The notes under the pieces: generated by a model
The model's input: only the letters and a program-made list of their open reading frames with translations
The model's database searches: none
What the model was told of the DNA's origin: nothing
Shown: positions 44,101 through 57,570 of the stretch, in pieces
How the letters are laid out: each line of letters opens with the position of its first letter
How positions within the stretch are numbered: position 1 is the first letter of the stretch
Translations under genes and position numbers: made by a program
NCBI GenBank assembly: GCA_016808115.1
Contig: JAEQBH010005400.1
Span: 62,001-126,000 of the forward strand
Direction: 5' to 3'
DNA: 64,000 nt
From: Tetrastigma voinierianum
Lineage: Eukaryota > Streptophyta > Magnoliopsida > Vitales > Vitaceae

Positions 44101-47100
44101 TGCATTTCTTGAGTCCCTTGGTCGTTGGTCGTTGGTAGTTTTCATTTTTAACTATTATGTTTAATTTTTTGTTTTATATTAGTTAATACATATCAAATAG
44201 TATTAAATAATATTTAAATATATTTATTTTTTTATTTTACAATCCATTTTTTATTATTATCTCGATATTAAACAAGCAAATAAAATTTATTTTTATAATA
44301 TATTTATTTAAATATAATATTTTATTAATGTTTATTTAAATAACCATAAATCATACTTAAAATATAAATATCATTCTGTATCAAATATATTTTAAATAAA
44401 ACCATTACAGATTTTTATTGATTTTATTTTCATTTAGATGGGACCAACTTTAAGAATAAATATATATTTTAACTTATATTTATTCTTAAAAACTATTCCC
44501 CTCCAATTAAGAAACCCTTTACCCCATCTCTTTCTCCCTCTTTCTCTATTCTTGATCTCCCACATAACCCGCCCTCCCCCTCCTCCTCTCCTTCTATTTT
44601 GTTCTCTTCCCGACAAACCTCTCCCCCACATCTCTATCTTTACTTTTTCTCTTCCATAAAATGAGTGAAAGTTTGAAGCATCTATCATTGATTTTGACTC
44701 GGGTCTTAGTCCGATATCGGAATAGCGAAGGATGATATTTAGTACAATCTCGACTCAAGGTTTTGAATCTTACTTCAAAATCGTGCACGTGAAGTTCAAT
44801 CTCAACCTTAATCGGGATTTGTTTTTGTTTCATTTGTTCTTCAACTTGCAACAAACGAAAGCCCTAAAAGCAAGATCCAACCTTTCTACATAAATGTCCT
44901 GAGATGTAGATGTTGAATCTGTGTAATGAAGATATTGATTTGGGGATTTTAACATGGTTGAGTTTTTTTTTTTTTTTTTTGGATTTTTATGGTTTTGGGT
45001 CTTTGATATTGATGTACTACTATATGGATTTAGGGGCTATTAGATCGTGAATGGAGGATAGAATAATAGTTTCCATTTTGAGGTATTTAAAGATTATATA
45101 AAATCAAAATTAAGGAAAACACCATCATGGTGGTTGGCAGCTATTTGAAACCAGAGTGACTGACAAAAAACCCCAAATCATTTGACATGAATCCGAGAAG
45201 AGACATGGTGAAATGGGTTATGAACGCTTGATTTTCTGTTGTGATACAACAATGCATTTCTCCAAATAGAAAACAAAATTAATTTCACTAATTCATTGAT
45301 TGGATTAGTGAGTTGCGATCCGCTTTCACATTAAGAAGTCATGAAGAAATTAAATTGGACTAGGTTGTTTATTACAATTATATCTTTTACAGCCTTGCCA
45401 ATCGTTGAACCGGAAGCAGAACTGAACCGTTAAAGGAAGAAAACACTCTTCTTAAACAAGTTAGTAAGCATAGTTTTAGTTCCCATTCATATTTTTGAGC
45501 TAATTTGTTATTATTGACTAGAATTTTGCATTCAATTATATACTCAAAACAAGCATAGGTGGATTTTTTTTAAAAGATATTATGTGATGCGAGTTTTGAT
45601 TAGAAACGTTAATTTGAGTTTCTTACTCCAATTGATTGCATGTCCCTTAGATTATTCATGCCTACTCTCAAAATCATTTCCCTGCTTAAATTTCTAATAA
45701 TATACACAGAATTTTGATATTTTTTCTGGGTTGATTATATTAAGATGTGTTTTTTGATATTTTGTTGGTTTGTCATGTAGAAATCTGGGTTTGTTAAAAA
45801 TTATTTCTCTTAGGATTTTTTTGGTTTCTAATAAAATAAATTCACATTCCCAGGTAGATAAAGGAGTTGTTTCTAGGTTTAGGATTCTTTATGGAGGGTC
45901 ATGATTGTGGGATTATTGGTGGATTGGTGTGGAATTTCAGTTTTTATACTCTATCTGGTTGTCAAGGTGGATGGTTCATGTTTTTTAAAAAAAACATTAT
46001 AGGAAAATGAAAATTGAGATCCAAAGAAACAATTTTTTTGATGTTATCAGCCGAAAAATTTGGAATGCTATGTTTAGTGCGCAACTAAAACTGTTTTTCC
46101 TAAAGCATAATTTTTTTAGAAATGGATCAGAAAATTAAACTGTTTTTAGCTATAGAAGACAACCCTCGCTTTGTCTTTTTTTTTTAATTTCTTTTTTTTT
46201 CTATGGGTTTTCTTAGGAGACTAAGCAATGCATAGGTAGAATTAATATGGGCTATGTTAATTTTCTGTTGTGATATTCAAGTAATTCAGGTCCTCATTTT
46301 CAAACTGCTTTTATGAATTGCTTTGGGAGGCCTCCTCATCACAACTACTTATGTTATTTATTTATCTTTATATTATCTAAAGATGGTTTGATGACCCATC
46401 AACCACCTCTTTGAGATTGATTCAACTTAATGTAAATGTTTGATCAAAACTCCTAAAATGCGCAATAAATCAGCTATCGAGATGCTTTTGCACTCCACCA
46501 TGTAATCATCTTTATCTGTATCTTGTTGATGCATTGTGTCATAGGAATCAATGTTTTATGATTCAGAGCCTTTATCTCTACTTCCATTGAAGTTGATCCT
46601 AATAGTATGCCTTTACCCTTTTTGCTCAAAAGCTAAAATGCTAGACTTGATTCAAGTCACAGCTTCCTCTCCCCATCTCCCCGTTTATCTCGTATCAGCT
46701 TCACATTGGCTATCTATTTTCAACATTCATGAAGGATTCTTTTGCTTTGCTGACAATCATGGAGTTCGGGGATTATGTGATATTACAAAGATGGCTTTGA
46801 TAATTTTGACATAGTTTCATCTCTTTATGCTTTGAGGCTAAATTTGTCTCATTTTGATATTCTCGCTTTGTCGATAGAAAAATGAACTTTGTAAAGGAAT
46901 ATTGTAAAAGGATAGAGAATTTTTCATTGACAAAACTGCAGAAGAGGAAATTAAATCTATGGAATATATTATGAGCCATCTTCTCCCCACTTTGAGACGC
47001 TGCTCATCTTTCAACAGTTTAATCAAATAAACTAGTTTCCTTGCATCCTTCTTTCTCTTTTTCTCTGCCTGACACATGATTATCATTGCTTCAGGTGCAA

Positions 47101-47640
47101 TTAGGCCTTCGGTTCGGGCATATCTGATCTTCTCCCAACCCTAACAAATCCCAAACTCAATCCATATACAAAATTCATCACAACAACGTGTTAAAGTGGA
47201 AACAAGCCATATCCACTAAAAAGAAGAGTGTGTTCGATGAAACAAAAGAGAAAGGTAAACATGCTTCACTTTCTCTTTCTTTCGTTTATTTATTTTTATT
47301 TTTTATTTTTGAAATTGTATTCCATGTGAATATATCAAAGAAAGGAGTGTTGCTATAATGGCTATGAGACTATTTGTTAACTCGACTAAAGCTGCACATC
47401 ATTGAATTATTCAATCTTTCCTTTATCAATTGGTTGTGTTATAAGACCTCTATATTGGCGTGTGTGTTGTAAAATGATTAGAATCTTCGCATCTATTAGA
47501 AAGCATTCAATAACTGCTATTCAATAATCTTCATCTAAAAATAATTTTGTTGTGGAATTTGTATGTGATTTGTGATTCGCAAATAGCTGGCTCTATATCA
47601 ATCCCCTAGATCGAATCGACATTATACCCTAATCGTATCT
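44101..47640 (+). other. noncoding 5' part of the CACTA element
   Basis: AT-rich sequence with homopolymer runs (a 20-bp T run near 44967) and a CT-rich patch at 44510-44650. The open frame 46551-46814 (87 codons) is hydrophobic and unrecognised. This probably represents long 5' introns or leader, as is common upstream of TNP2 genes. Confidence 0.35.
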
Positions 47641-47660
47641 TGTTCTCACAGGACACAATC

Positions 47661-50600
47661 ATGAATGAGAATAGAAACTGGATGTACCAAAGGTTGATAG
47701 ATGGCTTTCTAATCCGCAGTTTGTTTCTCGGGTTGAGAAATTTTGGAATTTTGCTTGTGCTCATATTGCAGTGGATGGACAGGAAAAATAAAGTGTCCGT
47801 GTAGGAGATCCAAGTGTCGGGACCGCGCTTGATCTGGGAGATGAAATGTCATCCGAGACATGGTTTCCAAAGCGTAATATACTGCGGTGGAATAGGCATG
47901 GGGAAACAAATGTGGGATATATGAGCATCATTCTATGGATTCTGCCGGTCCTTCTAATCCAATGAATGATTATCATACAATGGTTATAGATGCTGCTGGT
48001 CATTCTTTCGATCAAAATTATGAATATGAGGAGAATCCTAATCCAACGGCCCGACAATTTTATGATATGCTTGATGCTGCCAATAATCCATTGTGGCAAG
48101 GGTGTGAAAATCATTCACAGTTATCAGTAGTGGCTAGAATGTTGAATATCAAGGCTGATCACCATCTGTCTGAACGTGCATTTGATGCAATTGCTAAACT
48201 AATGAAAGAGATTGTGCCTAAAGAGAATCTTATCGCTGAAAGCTTTTATGAAACAAAGCGTATGGTTCGGGGCTTAGGTTTACCAGTTGAGAAGATACAT
48301 TGTTGTCCTAATGGATGATTTATTGGGGGGAAGATTTTAACAAGACTCTGTGTAGGTTCTATGACCATCCACGTTTCAAGAAAAACAATGACACTAATGG
48401 AAAAGGGAGAAAGAAAACCGACACACTCTTTAAGAAAATGTATTACTTTCCTTTGAAGGATCGGCTTCTCAAATTATATTCATCTAAAGCCACTATTAAT
48501 GAAATGAGGTGACATGCGCAATACGTGGTCTGTATACGTCATGCAACATCCGTCCGATTCTATTGCTTGAAGCACTTCAATGATGTTCACCCGCATTTTG
48601 CAATAGAAATTAGGAAATGCGCGTCTCGTACCAGATGATGGGTTTCAAACTCTTCGCCAATCCGCAACAATACTGTGTCAGCTCGTTATTGTCATCGTGT
48701 ATAACCTACCTCCATGGTTATGTATGAAGGATGCATCCATGTTCTGTTAATCGTTTTATTCCAAGACCACGAAATCCTCTAAAGACAAGCATGTACTTTA
48801 CAACCGCCGATACATGAGTTGAATCTATTATGGGATTAAGTGGGGTTGAAGCATTTGACATTTCAATCAAAATTTTCGCCATGAAGCAAAGATTGATGTG
48901 GACAATTAGCGACTTTCCAGCGTATTCAATGTTGTCTGGATGGTCAACAGCAGGACGGTTGGCTTGTCCTTATTGTATGGAGGACTCAGAATCCTTTAGA
49001 CTAAATAGGAGTGGTAAGCAGTCATGGTTTGACAATCATAGGAAGTTCGAACTTGATCATCCATTTAGACTTAATAAGAGCATTTAAAACAAATTGTGAC
49101 GACATGCACCTCCAGCTAGATCAGGTTCGAAATACTAAGCAATTGATCATCTTCTACTCTGAAGAAGTGACCGTCAATGCTTATGACATTAACGGAGGGA
49201 TTAGTCAATCATGTGGTTGGAGAAAACGCAGCATATTCTGGGATTTGCCATATTGGAGCTCTAATCTAATTCGACATAACCTTGATGTCATGCACATTGA
49301 GAAGAATGTGTTCGATAACTTGTTTAATACAGTGTTGAATATACATGGTAAAACAAAAGACACTCTTAAGTCTAGGCAAGAACTAAATACCTATTGTCAA
49401 AGGCCAGAACTTGATCAATTGGCTTCAACGAGCAAATACCCTAAGGCTTGCTACACCCTAGACAATAGGGCTAAGAAGGAGTTGTTTGATTGGTTAACAA
49501 AATTGAAATTTCCTGATGGTTACGTGTCTAACATGTAGATGTGTGGACAAACAGAGATCGAGGTTGTTTGAATGAAAAAGTCACGATTGTCATATGTTCA
49601 TGCAGAGGTCGATGCCTATAGCATTTCGGGAGAATCACACCCGCTTAATGTGTAGAAGGCTATCACCGAGCTTAGTTTCATTTTTTAAAGTCTCACTTCA
49701 ATAAGAATTACGAATGAAGATACGGCCAGATCTAGGAACTATATCTCACTATTTTATGCAAGTTAGAAAGAATATTCCTCCAAGTTTTTTTTGATTCTAT
49801 GGAATATCTTCCGGCTTCACTTGCCATATGAGGCACGACAGTGTGGCTAAAGCAATTCCGATGGATGTATCCATTTGAGAGGTTAAAACCTAACTTGTAA
49901 AATCATAATGGTCAATAACCTTGAATTAGTACATGTGTCTTAATAACATATCATTTTATAGGTATCTTCGAAATTGAAGCTCAAATATCGTGAATAAGGC
50001 ACATTGGAAAGCTCGATACGCAATGCATATCTAGTTGAGGAAGTATCAACGTTTCGCTCATATTATTTCGAGGATCATGTAAAACAAAAGCTTAGACCGG
50101 TGGCCCCTCGAAATTATGAAGGTGGTGGAGATTATATTCCATCGATGATCCTTAAACTCATCAATTTTCAAATACAAGCAGTAGATCGACTTGGTCGTCT
50201 GGGAACGACATAAGTGACTCAACAAGAATATAAGTGTACTTCATTCCTACATTTTGCGAATCGTGAAGAAGTTGAACCATATGTCGTTAATTTTTTTTAT
50301 GAGTAAAACATTTCCAATATATTATATTGTTTACAACTCCATTATATTTTAACTAACATATCTAAAATTCTCGTCAATTCCATGATTTACACTTCGATGT
50401 TACAACATCTCAATCCAAACATAACAAATACAAATGATAAACTTTGAGATGGACTTGCTATCCTGGTTCAAAACATGGTGTTTCTTTTTCCACCTTATCA
50501 ATTTAATCATATTAACATGCGTGATGCAAGGCTTATTTTGCACCCTATCAATTAAAGTTTCCTCTTTTAAAAGCATATGTAGTTTCCTTTTCTCAACCTA

Positions 50601-51385
50601 TCAATTAAACTTATTATTATTAACATGTGTAAAATACCTATATCTTATTGTTCCAAAGTGTAAGATCCAAACTCGTATCCATAACAACTTCATATACAAG
50701 ATCTCTAAAGGTCCATTGGAAACTCGTTAAAATATATAATGGTTATTTTGTAAGTGGATACAAGTTTGCCACGCTGGATATGGTGCAAGTAAAATGTCAA
50801 TAAATATGGGTTTGCATCAAAGGCAAAATTATAGCCATAATGCAGATGATTGGTATGGTCAGTTAAGAGAAGTAGTGGAAGTGAATATCTTAATTGGCCA
50901 ATTGCTGAACAATGGGGCTTCTCTTCATGTGTGATTGAATGATCCCACTCTAATAGGGGCATAAGAGTTCATAGAGCAAATACAACATTGTTGAGATAAA
51001 TCATAGAAGACCTTATATGACAAGTATGAACCCTTTGTCCTCGTAATTCAAGCAAAAATTTCAAGTATATTTGCTCATACCAAGTTTAAAAGACAGTTGA
51101 TTGGTGGGTTGTATCGAAAAATCAAACCAAGAGGAGTTGTTGTGATGCCAAGAACCTTTCAAAGACAACATATATGCAAGAACCTCCTCCATTTCAAGAG
51201 AGGAGTTAATTGAAATCCATAATGTTGAAATTAATGAAGAAGATCAACAAACGACATTAAATGATCCAATAGGTGACCCAGAAGATATTATGGAAGAAGA
51301 AGAAGAAGAAGAAGAAGAAGAAGAAGAAGAAGAAGAAAAAGAAGAATTGCAAACAGAAAGTTCATTTGATTCAGAAAATGAATAG
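47661..51385 (+). pseudogene. TNP2-like CACTA transposase, degenerate
   Basis: DDE-type transposase of En/Spm elements. The N-terminal transposase-associated domain (47661-47810) reads N-W-M-Y..R, F-W-N-F-A-C-A-H and C-P-C-R. The frame 47935-48318 has P-T-A-R-Q-F-Y-D-M-L-D-A-A. The core frame from 48830 contains W-T-I-S-D-F-P-A-Y-S-M-L-S-G-W-S-T, then R-L-A-C-P-Y-C-M-E. Next come R-S-I-F-W-D-L-P-Y-W and N-L-D-V-M-H-I-E-K-N-V (49228-49315), then F-P-D-G-Y. W-M-Y-P-F-E-R and E-A-Y/A-Y-L-V-E-E-V-S-T-F span a short intron at 49882-49961. The C-terminus has D-W-W-V-V, P-R-G-V-V, a poly-Glu run (GAA)n at 51292-51350 and a stop at 51383. Several frameshifts make it inactive as read. Confidence 0.85.
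49882..49961 (+). other. intron in TNP2-like gene
   Basis: The donor GAGAG|GTTAAAACC and acceptor TTTTATAG|GTATCTT restore the family reading F-E-R-Y-L-R-K-L-K across the junction, which supports a real 80-bp intron. Confidence 0.6.
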
Positions 51386-52195
51386 AATTTAAAATGATAA
51401 GGAATGAAACCAGATAGTTAATAACAAATAGTTGCATGGAATAATGTTATAGTACAAGTGTTCAGTTGTTAATTATTCTTTTTCTTTTTTTTTTTAATGA
51501 GGATAATTTAAATGATATTAATGAAACCGAAAGTTGATAAAGAGGTAGTTGTCACTGAATATTGTTATAGTACAAGTGTTTAGTTGTTAATTATCTTATT
51601 TTTTGAATTTTTTTATTCAGTATGAGGGGTCGAGGTTGTGCTGGAAGTGCACCCATGAGTGATAGTCGAGGATAAGGCACTAGAATGGGTCATTCTTCAT
51701 CTTCAGTAGCTACTTCTGCGCCGCATCCACTACACCCTTGGCATGAGACAATTGGCGAGAATGTCGGCATTTGCGGCCCCTGAACACATCATCTCTATCT
51801 GTTGGTTCGTCTAGCTCTCTCGGACCATCTACTGCGATACCTCAGACATCCCCTCTCGAGTTGGGCCTCAGATCACAACCACATACGCCCGATCACACAG
51901 TTCAGTTCCTACGTAGGAAGAAGCTATATGGTAGTCGTGAGGAAACTACAGTGCGTGATGGGAGGTGAGACATTTAATACTATTTAATTCACTAGTTGGT
52001 GTAATGTATACAATTAATACTTGTATATTTATATAATTGTAGCTTTGTTGAGTCTCATAAGATGTCATCTCGAATATAAATATCTTTCAAGAGGGAACTA
52101 CATCATAGCGGATATAGGTGGAAAGCGGTGCCCTGAGAGAGGTCGAATCTATATTGGGATGAATTCAGGTAAATAAATATTTAGGTTTCAAAAAC

Positions 52196-52469
52196 TTTTG
52201 TATTTTGTTGATTTAAATTTTAATAAAAGCAAGTGCTTCGAGAATCAAGTTTGAGATACTTGAATGTTGATATGATTGAAAATGCTTGATCATATCAAAT
52301 TGATGTTATTTCTTTCATGTTTTTAAAGTTCTATATATTGAGAATTGTCAAATAATATGAATGTGAGTAGACATGAATTGGTGGAATTTATTGAGAATTT
52401 GTGAATAAACATTGAAAAATATTGTAGGAAATTTTTGGATAATGCAATTTTTAGGAGACTACGTAAATT

Positions 52470-52557
<88 letters not shown>

Positions 52558-52774
52558 CGAGATATTTGAATGTTGATATGATTAGAAAATGCTTGATCAT
52601 ATCAAATTGATGTTCATTTGGATTGTGCTTTTCAGTTGTATATATTGAAATTTGTCAAATAATATGAATGTGAGTTGACATGGGTGGGTGGAATTTATTG
52701 AGAATTGGTGAATGTACATTGAAAAATGTGTAAGGATATTTTTGGATAATGCAATTTTTGAGAGCTGTCGAATT

Positions 52775-52836
<62 letters not shown>

Positions 52837-53052
52837 CAGATGGTAGATATTGATATGATAGAAAATGTTTGATCATATAGAAATTGATGTTTCACTATGT
52901 TTTTAAACTTCTATATATTGAGAATTGTCAAATAATATGAATGTGAGTTGACATGAATTGGTGGAATTTATTGAGGGAATTGGTGATGTACATTGAAAAA
53001 TGTGTATGAAATTTTTGGATAATGCAATTTTAGAGAGACTCTGCTCGAATTT

Positions 53053-53087
<35 letters not shown>

Positions 53088-53096
53088 CTCTTCCTG

Positions 53097-53163
<67 letters not shown>

Positions 53164-53619
53164 AGATATTTGAATGTTGATATGATTGAAAAATGGCAGT
53201 CATATCAAATTGATGTTATTTGTATTGTGCTTTTGGTTGTATATATTGAGAATTGTCAAATAATATGAATGTGAGTTGAAATGAATTGGTGGAATTTATT
53301 GAGGAGTGGTGAATGTACATTGAAAAATGTGTAGGATATTTTTGGATAATGCAATTTTAGGGGAGACTCTGTCGAATTTTTTTAATATATATATATATTT
53401 GAGATAATTGAATGTTGATATGATTGAAAATGCTTGATCATATCAAATTTGGTGTTGTTTCTTTTATGTTTTTAAGGACATACTCTTGAGAGTGTCAAAT
53501 AATATGAATGTGAGTTGACATGAATTGGTGGAATTTATTATTGAGAATTGGTGAATGTACATTGAAAAATATTGTAGAAATTTTTGGATAATGCAATTTT
53601 AGAGGAGACTCTATAGAAT

Positions 53620-53685
<66 letters not shown>

Positions 53686-53910
53686 GAGATATTTGAATAT
53701 TGATATGATTGAAAATGCTTGATCATATCAAATTGATGTTGTTTGGATTATTGCTTTTGGAGTTTGTATATATTGAGATTGTCTGCAAATAAATATGAAT
53801 GAGTTGACATGAATTGGTGGAATTTATTGAGAATTGGTGAATGTACATTGAAAAATATTGTAGGATATTTTTGGATAATGCAATTTTTAGGGGAGACTCT
53901 GTCATATTTT

Positions 53911-53950
<40 letters not shown>

Positions 53951-54165
53951 CAGATAATTGAATGTTGATATGATAGAAAATGTTTAAGTCATATCAAATT
54001 GATGTTGTTTCTTTTATGTTTTAAGCTTCTATATATTGAGAATTGTCAAATAATATGAATGTGAGTTGACATGAATTGGTGGAATTATTGAGAATTGGTG
54101 ATGCATTGAAAAATATTGTAGGAAATTTTGGATAATGCAATTTTAGAGGAGACTCTATCGAATTT

Positions 54166-54249
<84 letters not shown>

Positions 54250-55187
54250 TATTTGAATGTTATTATGATTGAAAATGCTTGATCATATCAAATTGATGTT
54301 TGTATTGTGCTTTTCAGTTGTATATATTGAGAATTGTCAAATAATGAATGTGAGTTGAAATGAATTGGTGGAATTGTGAGAGTGGTGAATGTACATTAGA
54401 AAAAATAAGTGTAGGATATTTTGGATAATGCAATTTTTAGGGAACTTCTGTCAGATTTTTTTTAATATATAACTTATATATATATATTTCAGATAATTGA
54501 ATGTTGATATGATTGAAAATGTGATCATATCAAATTGATGTTGTTTCTTTTATGTTTTTAAGTTCTATATATTAAAAATTGTCAAATAATATGAATGTGA
54601 GTTGACGCTGAATTGAGTGAACTATTGAGAATTGGTGAATGTACATTGAAAAAATATTGTAGGAAATTTTGGATAATGCAATTTTAGGAGACTCTCCGAA
54701 TTTTTTAATATATATATATATATATTTTGAGATATTTGAATGTTGATATGATTAGAAATGTGATCATATCAAATTGATGTTGTTTGTATTGTACTTTTCA
54801 GTTGTATATATTGAAATTGTCAAATAATATGAATGTGAGTTGACATGAATTGGTGGAATTTATTGAGAATTGGTGAATGTACATTGAAAAAATATTGTAG
54901 GATATTTTTAGATAATGCAATTTTAGGGAGACTACATTCCAATTTTTTAATATATATATATATATTTCCAGATAATTGAATGTTGATATGATTAGAAAAT
55001 GCTTGATCATATCAAATTGATGTTATTTCTTTATGTTTTAAGTTCTATATATTGAGAATTGTCAAATAATATGAATGTGAGTTGACATGAATTGGTGGAA
55101 TTTATTGAGAATTGGTGAATGTACATTGAAAAATATTGTAGGAAATTTTTGGATAATGCAATTTTTAGAGGAGACTCTATCGAATTT

Positions 55188-55257
<70 letters not shown>

Positions 55258-55700
55258 CGAGATATTTGAATGTTGATATGATTGAAAATGCTTGATCATA
55301 TCAAATTGATGTTTGTATTGTCTTTTGATTGTATATGTGAGAATTGTCAAATAATATGAATGTGAGTTGACATGAATTGGTGGGAATTATTGAGAATTGG
55401 TGAATGTACATTGAAAAATATTGTAGAATATTTTGGATAATGCAATTTTAGGGGAGGCTACGTCGAATTTTTTTTTTTAATATATATATATATATTAGAT
55501 ATTTGAATGTTGATATGATTGAAAATGCTTGATCATATCAAATTGATGTTCATTTGTATTGTACTTTTTAAGTTGTATATATTGAAATTGTCAAATATGT
55601 GAATATGAGTTGTCATAAATTGGTGGAGATTTATTGAGAATTAGTGAATGTACATTGAAAAACATTGTAGGTAATTTTTGATAATGCATTTTAGGGTAGA
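52196..55700 (+). repeat. dimeric higher-order tandem array with (TA)n linkers
   Basis: Thirteen units share TTGAATGTTGATATGATTGA, then AAATGCTTGATCATATCAAA. They start near 52249, 52558, 52833, 53161, 53398, 53683, 53948, 54245, 54488, 54726, 54966, 55257 and 55496. Two monomer types alternate. B units (1,3,5,7,9,11) carry a TTTCTTTTATGTTTTTAAG-like block and, in later copies, GATAATTG. A units (2,4,6,8,10,12,13) carry a TTTGTATTGTGCTTTT-like block and GATATTTG. Each unit ends in a T-rich box and a (TA)n tract of about 13-100 bp. The array fills the second intron of the TNPA-like gene. Confidence 0.85.
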
Positions 55701-56040
55701 ATTTTCGAATTTTTTAAAGTCCATATATGTTGGCTAACTTTATATATTCTGAAATACTATGAGTGGGAGGTGTTTGGAATCGGTCGTTAAGAATTGTGGG
55801 AGCAGCTTGCGGGTAAGAGATATTCGGATATGCTTCATCGTTGGAGGAAATGAGGAAAACCTGCATTTGTGTTTGATGAGGTGTGGCAGAGTTGGCAGCA
55901 TCAGTGGAGTGATGCCTCATTCCAATCGATAAGGGAGCGTCAATCGAGAAATCGTCATAGTGAGAGGCGGAGTGGACGGGATCTGGAATATCACGATTAA
56001 CGGATCCATGTGAATTAGGCGAGCACGTAAAGGCAATTAT

Positions 56041-56046
56041 GTAAGA

Positions 56047-56105
<59 letters not shown>

Positions 56106-56160
56106 CATTTTTAAAAATGTCTCAATTTACGAATATAATATCTAATGTGTTTATTTTTAG
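56041..56160 (+). other. short TNPA-like intron containing (TA)n
   Basis: Donor GTAAGAATAC at 56041 and acceptor TTATTTTTAG ending 56160 enclose a (TA)n run of about 52 bp (56050-56102). Confidence 0.65.
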
Positions 56161-57019
56161 GAAATGAGAGGTGCCTCGAGCAAAGTCTGACTCTTTCACG
56201 ATACCCATATGAAGAGAACTCTAGAGGGATCACATGATTATATTGATCAACGTGCAAGACAAGTGGGGGTAAGTGCTCAAAAACCTATCTTACATGTCTA
56301 ACTGAAACTACTAGTTTCATATGACGTTTGTTTTAGGAGAAGATACAAGGCTAATTGCTCACGAATCCCGAGAAGAATGCGAGCTGGGTTCTTGCCAAAG
56401 GAAGATGAGGATCGTATATTCCTGCCGAGCTATTGAGGAAGCCCCGTCACGTAAGCGAGATACATGTATGGGAAAGTCGAAATAAATCATCGACATCTGA
56501 TGCCTCTACATCCTTTACACCCCTCGAGTGGCTCATCAGCGGATTAGAGGAGCTTGAGTGGTACAGATCTGGTTCACCAAGAGGAAGTACATTTCTGAAG
56601 TAGCGTTCGATCATACAATGGTGGGGCTTTAGGTAGGAGATGATGCGTGCGCTTGATGGAGCGGATGATGGGAGGAAGGGGTTTCGGTGGTCGGTTACCA
56701 CCGGATGGTCAGACATAGTCGGACGGAGTTGGCCACGGATGTTTAGTCTTGGTATATCATGTTTTTAACATTTAATGCGTAATGTTTTTAACATTTGGAC
56801 CCATCGTCTTGACTTTTAATGTTCATGCTTTGTTGTTTCAAACATTAATTTGGACTTCAATCTTTGACTTTTAATGTTTAATCACCCAGGTGTTTTTAAA
56901 TTTAAATAGTAAATACATTTAAACTTATCATATATAAAAGTTTTTCAAAATTTAAACTTATTAATATACTAGTAATAATTAATTTTATGAAATATTAATT
57001 AAATAATTACAATATTTAT

Positions 57020-57552
57020 AAATTTAGTGACCAAAGATCAATAGTCCTTAAGAAAAACTATATCTTATTACATATTGGCGTAATAATACATTACAAAGAT
57101 GACCATAAAATTGGTCACTATCTAGCAAATTATGCGTGTGGCATTGTAATTAGTCGTTATGCATAATGCATTTCTTGTATTCACATTATCTGTTATTCCC
57201 ATGATAGTGTTATATCAATGGCATTCTTGCGTTAATATCTATCAATGCATTTGTGCGTGGTGATTATATCATGACCATTTCTTGTGGTCACATTTTATCT
57301 GTGTTTCCCACATTGTATTGAGTGGTGTGTGACACATTTGCGTGGTGCGACTATCTGTGTTCCACGTTGAGTGGTGGATTGTCTGTGATCATGATCATGG
57401 CCAAATTCTGTTGATGTTATGGTGGCCATTATGCGTACAGTGTACTGCGTAGCAGTGCAGTGTCTTTGTAATGAGATTTTCTAGATCGCACTTTGTGGTC
57501 ACTAAGTGGTCACTCTCCTCTCTATTGTACTTTGTGACCCACTGTGTCTGAA
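57020..57552 (+). repeat. right subterminal repeats of the CACTA element
   Basis: Repeated TTTGTGGTCAC / TGTGRCC / TGGTCACTA words in both orientations, increasing towards the end. They are probable binding sites for the TNPA-type protein, as known for En/Spm. Confidence 0.6.
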
Positions 57553-57553
57553 T

Positions 57554-57570
57554 TTTCTGTTTTTGTAGTG
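57554..57570 (-). repeat. right terminal inverted repeat of CACTA element
   Basis: The plus strand TTTCTGTTTTTGTAGTG is the inverted counterpart of the left CACTACAAAAA end. Confidence 0.75.

Larger units (their letters stand above)
51622..56720 (+). pseudogene. TNPA-like / Transposase_24 gene of the CACTA element
   Basis: The second CACTA gene encodes a TNPA-type DNA-binding protein thought to bind subterminal repeats. Exon 1, 51622-51964: Ser/Gly/Pro-rich start M-R-G-R-G, donor GAG|GTGAGAC. Exon 2, about 52042-52168: G-Y-R-W-K-A-V-P, then L-Y-W-D-E-F, donor CAG|GTAAATA. An intron of about 3.5 kb holding a tandem array follows. Exon 3, about 55745-56040: L-W-E-Q-L-A-G-K-R-Y-S-D-M-L, E-V-W-Q-S-W, Q-S-R-N-R-H-S. 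Intron 56041-56160. Exon 56161-56268: H-D-T-H-M-K-R-T-L-E-G. Donor GG|GTAAGT, acceptor TTTTAG at 56336, then E-D-T-R-L-I-A-H. This order is the Transposase_24 pattern of plant CACTA elements. In-frame stops are present. Confidence 0.75.
41614..57570 (+). mobile_element. CACTA (En/Spm) DNA transposon, ~16 kb
   Basis: The left terminus CACTACAAAAAAATAGC (41614-41630) and the right terminus, reading CACTACAAAAACAGAAAA on the minus strand (57553-57570), form the terminal inverted repeats. Subterminal GTGACYACAAA-type motifs occur at both ends (for example 41649 and, inverted, 57497-57535). Between them are a TNP2-like gene and a TNPA/Transposase_24-like gene in the same orientation, the standard autonomous CACTA content. 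The 3-bp flanks are TAT and AAT, so a perfect target duplication is not preserved. Both genes are decayed. Confidence 0.8.

Noticed and set aside
52695..53905. Minus-strand frames with Ile-Tyr runs
   Set aside because: They translate (TA)n tracts within the tandem array.
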